Below, piece by piece: positions 13,210 to 14,432 of a stretch of DNA of 14,432 nucleotides. Both the position numbers and the translations under genes were made by a program. The stretch spans positions 1-14,432 of the forward strand of contig CAYMID010000022.1 in the NCBI GenBank assembly GCA_964390625.1, given 5' to 3'. Positions within the stretch are counted from its first letter, which is position 1, and every line of letters begins with the position of its first letter. Under the pieces are notes generated by a model. That model saw nothing but the letters and a program-made list of their open reading frames with translations. It searched no databases and was not told the DNA's origin. The DNA comes from 2-12-FULL-41-16 sp964390625 (GTDB lineage Bacteria; Patescibacteriota; Patescibacteriia; Magasanikbacterales; UBA922).

Positions 13210-14432
<1,223 letters not shown>

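Overview
The window is a ribosomal-protein and translation locus with every recognised gene on the minus strand, so it reads from right to left. It probably comes from a member of the Candidate Phyla Radiation (Patescibacteria), perhaps Parcubacteria-like. Four things support this. The uL30 gene (rpmD) is absent between rpsE and rplO. uS3 starts with the MGHKIHPK form. The 16S rRNA departs from bacterial consensus at normally fixed places (530 pseudoknot, h15, h35, common primer sites). A small acidic protein of no recognised family lies nearby. The placement is inference from motifs, not from a tree.

From right to left: (1) the 3' three-quarters of a 16S rRNA gene (14432 to about 13210), 5' end cut by the window edge, followed by an intrinsic terminator rather than by tRNA or 23S; (2) a 173-residue acidic protein with an N-terminal segment loosely like a Phd/YefM antitoxin; (3) tuf (EF-Tu) behind a clear sigma-70 promoter and a structured leader of about 120 nt, then rpsJ (uS10) after a strong intergenic hairpin; (4) a 293-nt gap between rpsJ and rplC holding a near-consensus promoter (TTGACA, 17 nt, TACAAT) and a leader that ends in a long hairpin plus six T, a good attenuator candidate; (5) the S10-spc series rplC-rplD-rplW-rplB-rpsS-rplV-rpsC-rplP-rpmC-rpsQ-rplN-rplX-rplE-rpsN-rpsH-rplF-rplR-rpsE-rplO-secY, with gaps mostly of 6 to 28 nt; (6) an inverted repeat just before secY, a bidirectional terminator after it, and a GC-rich (71 of the first 100 bases) structured segment of unknown identity at the left edge.

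The products form parts of both ribosomal subunits, the factor that brings aminoacyl-tRNA to the ribosome, and the membrane channel that accepts secreted chains from it. The least ordinary signals are the split of the S10 operon with its own attenuator-like leader, and the translation starts. All 22 genes from tuf to secY have T immediately before ATG and nearly all lack a Shine-Dalgarno sequence, although the 16S 3' end keeps an intact CCTCC anti-SD and the neighbouring hypothetical gene has a good GGAGGG site.
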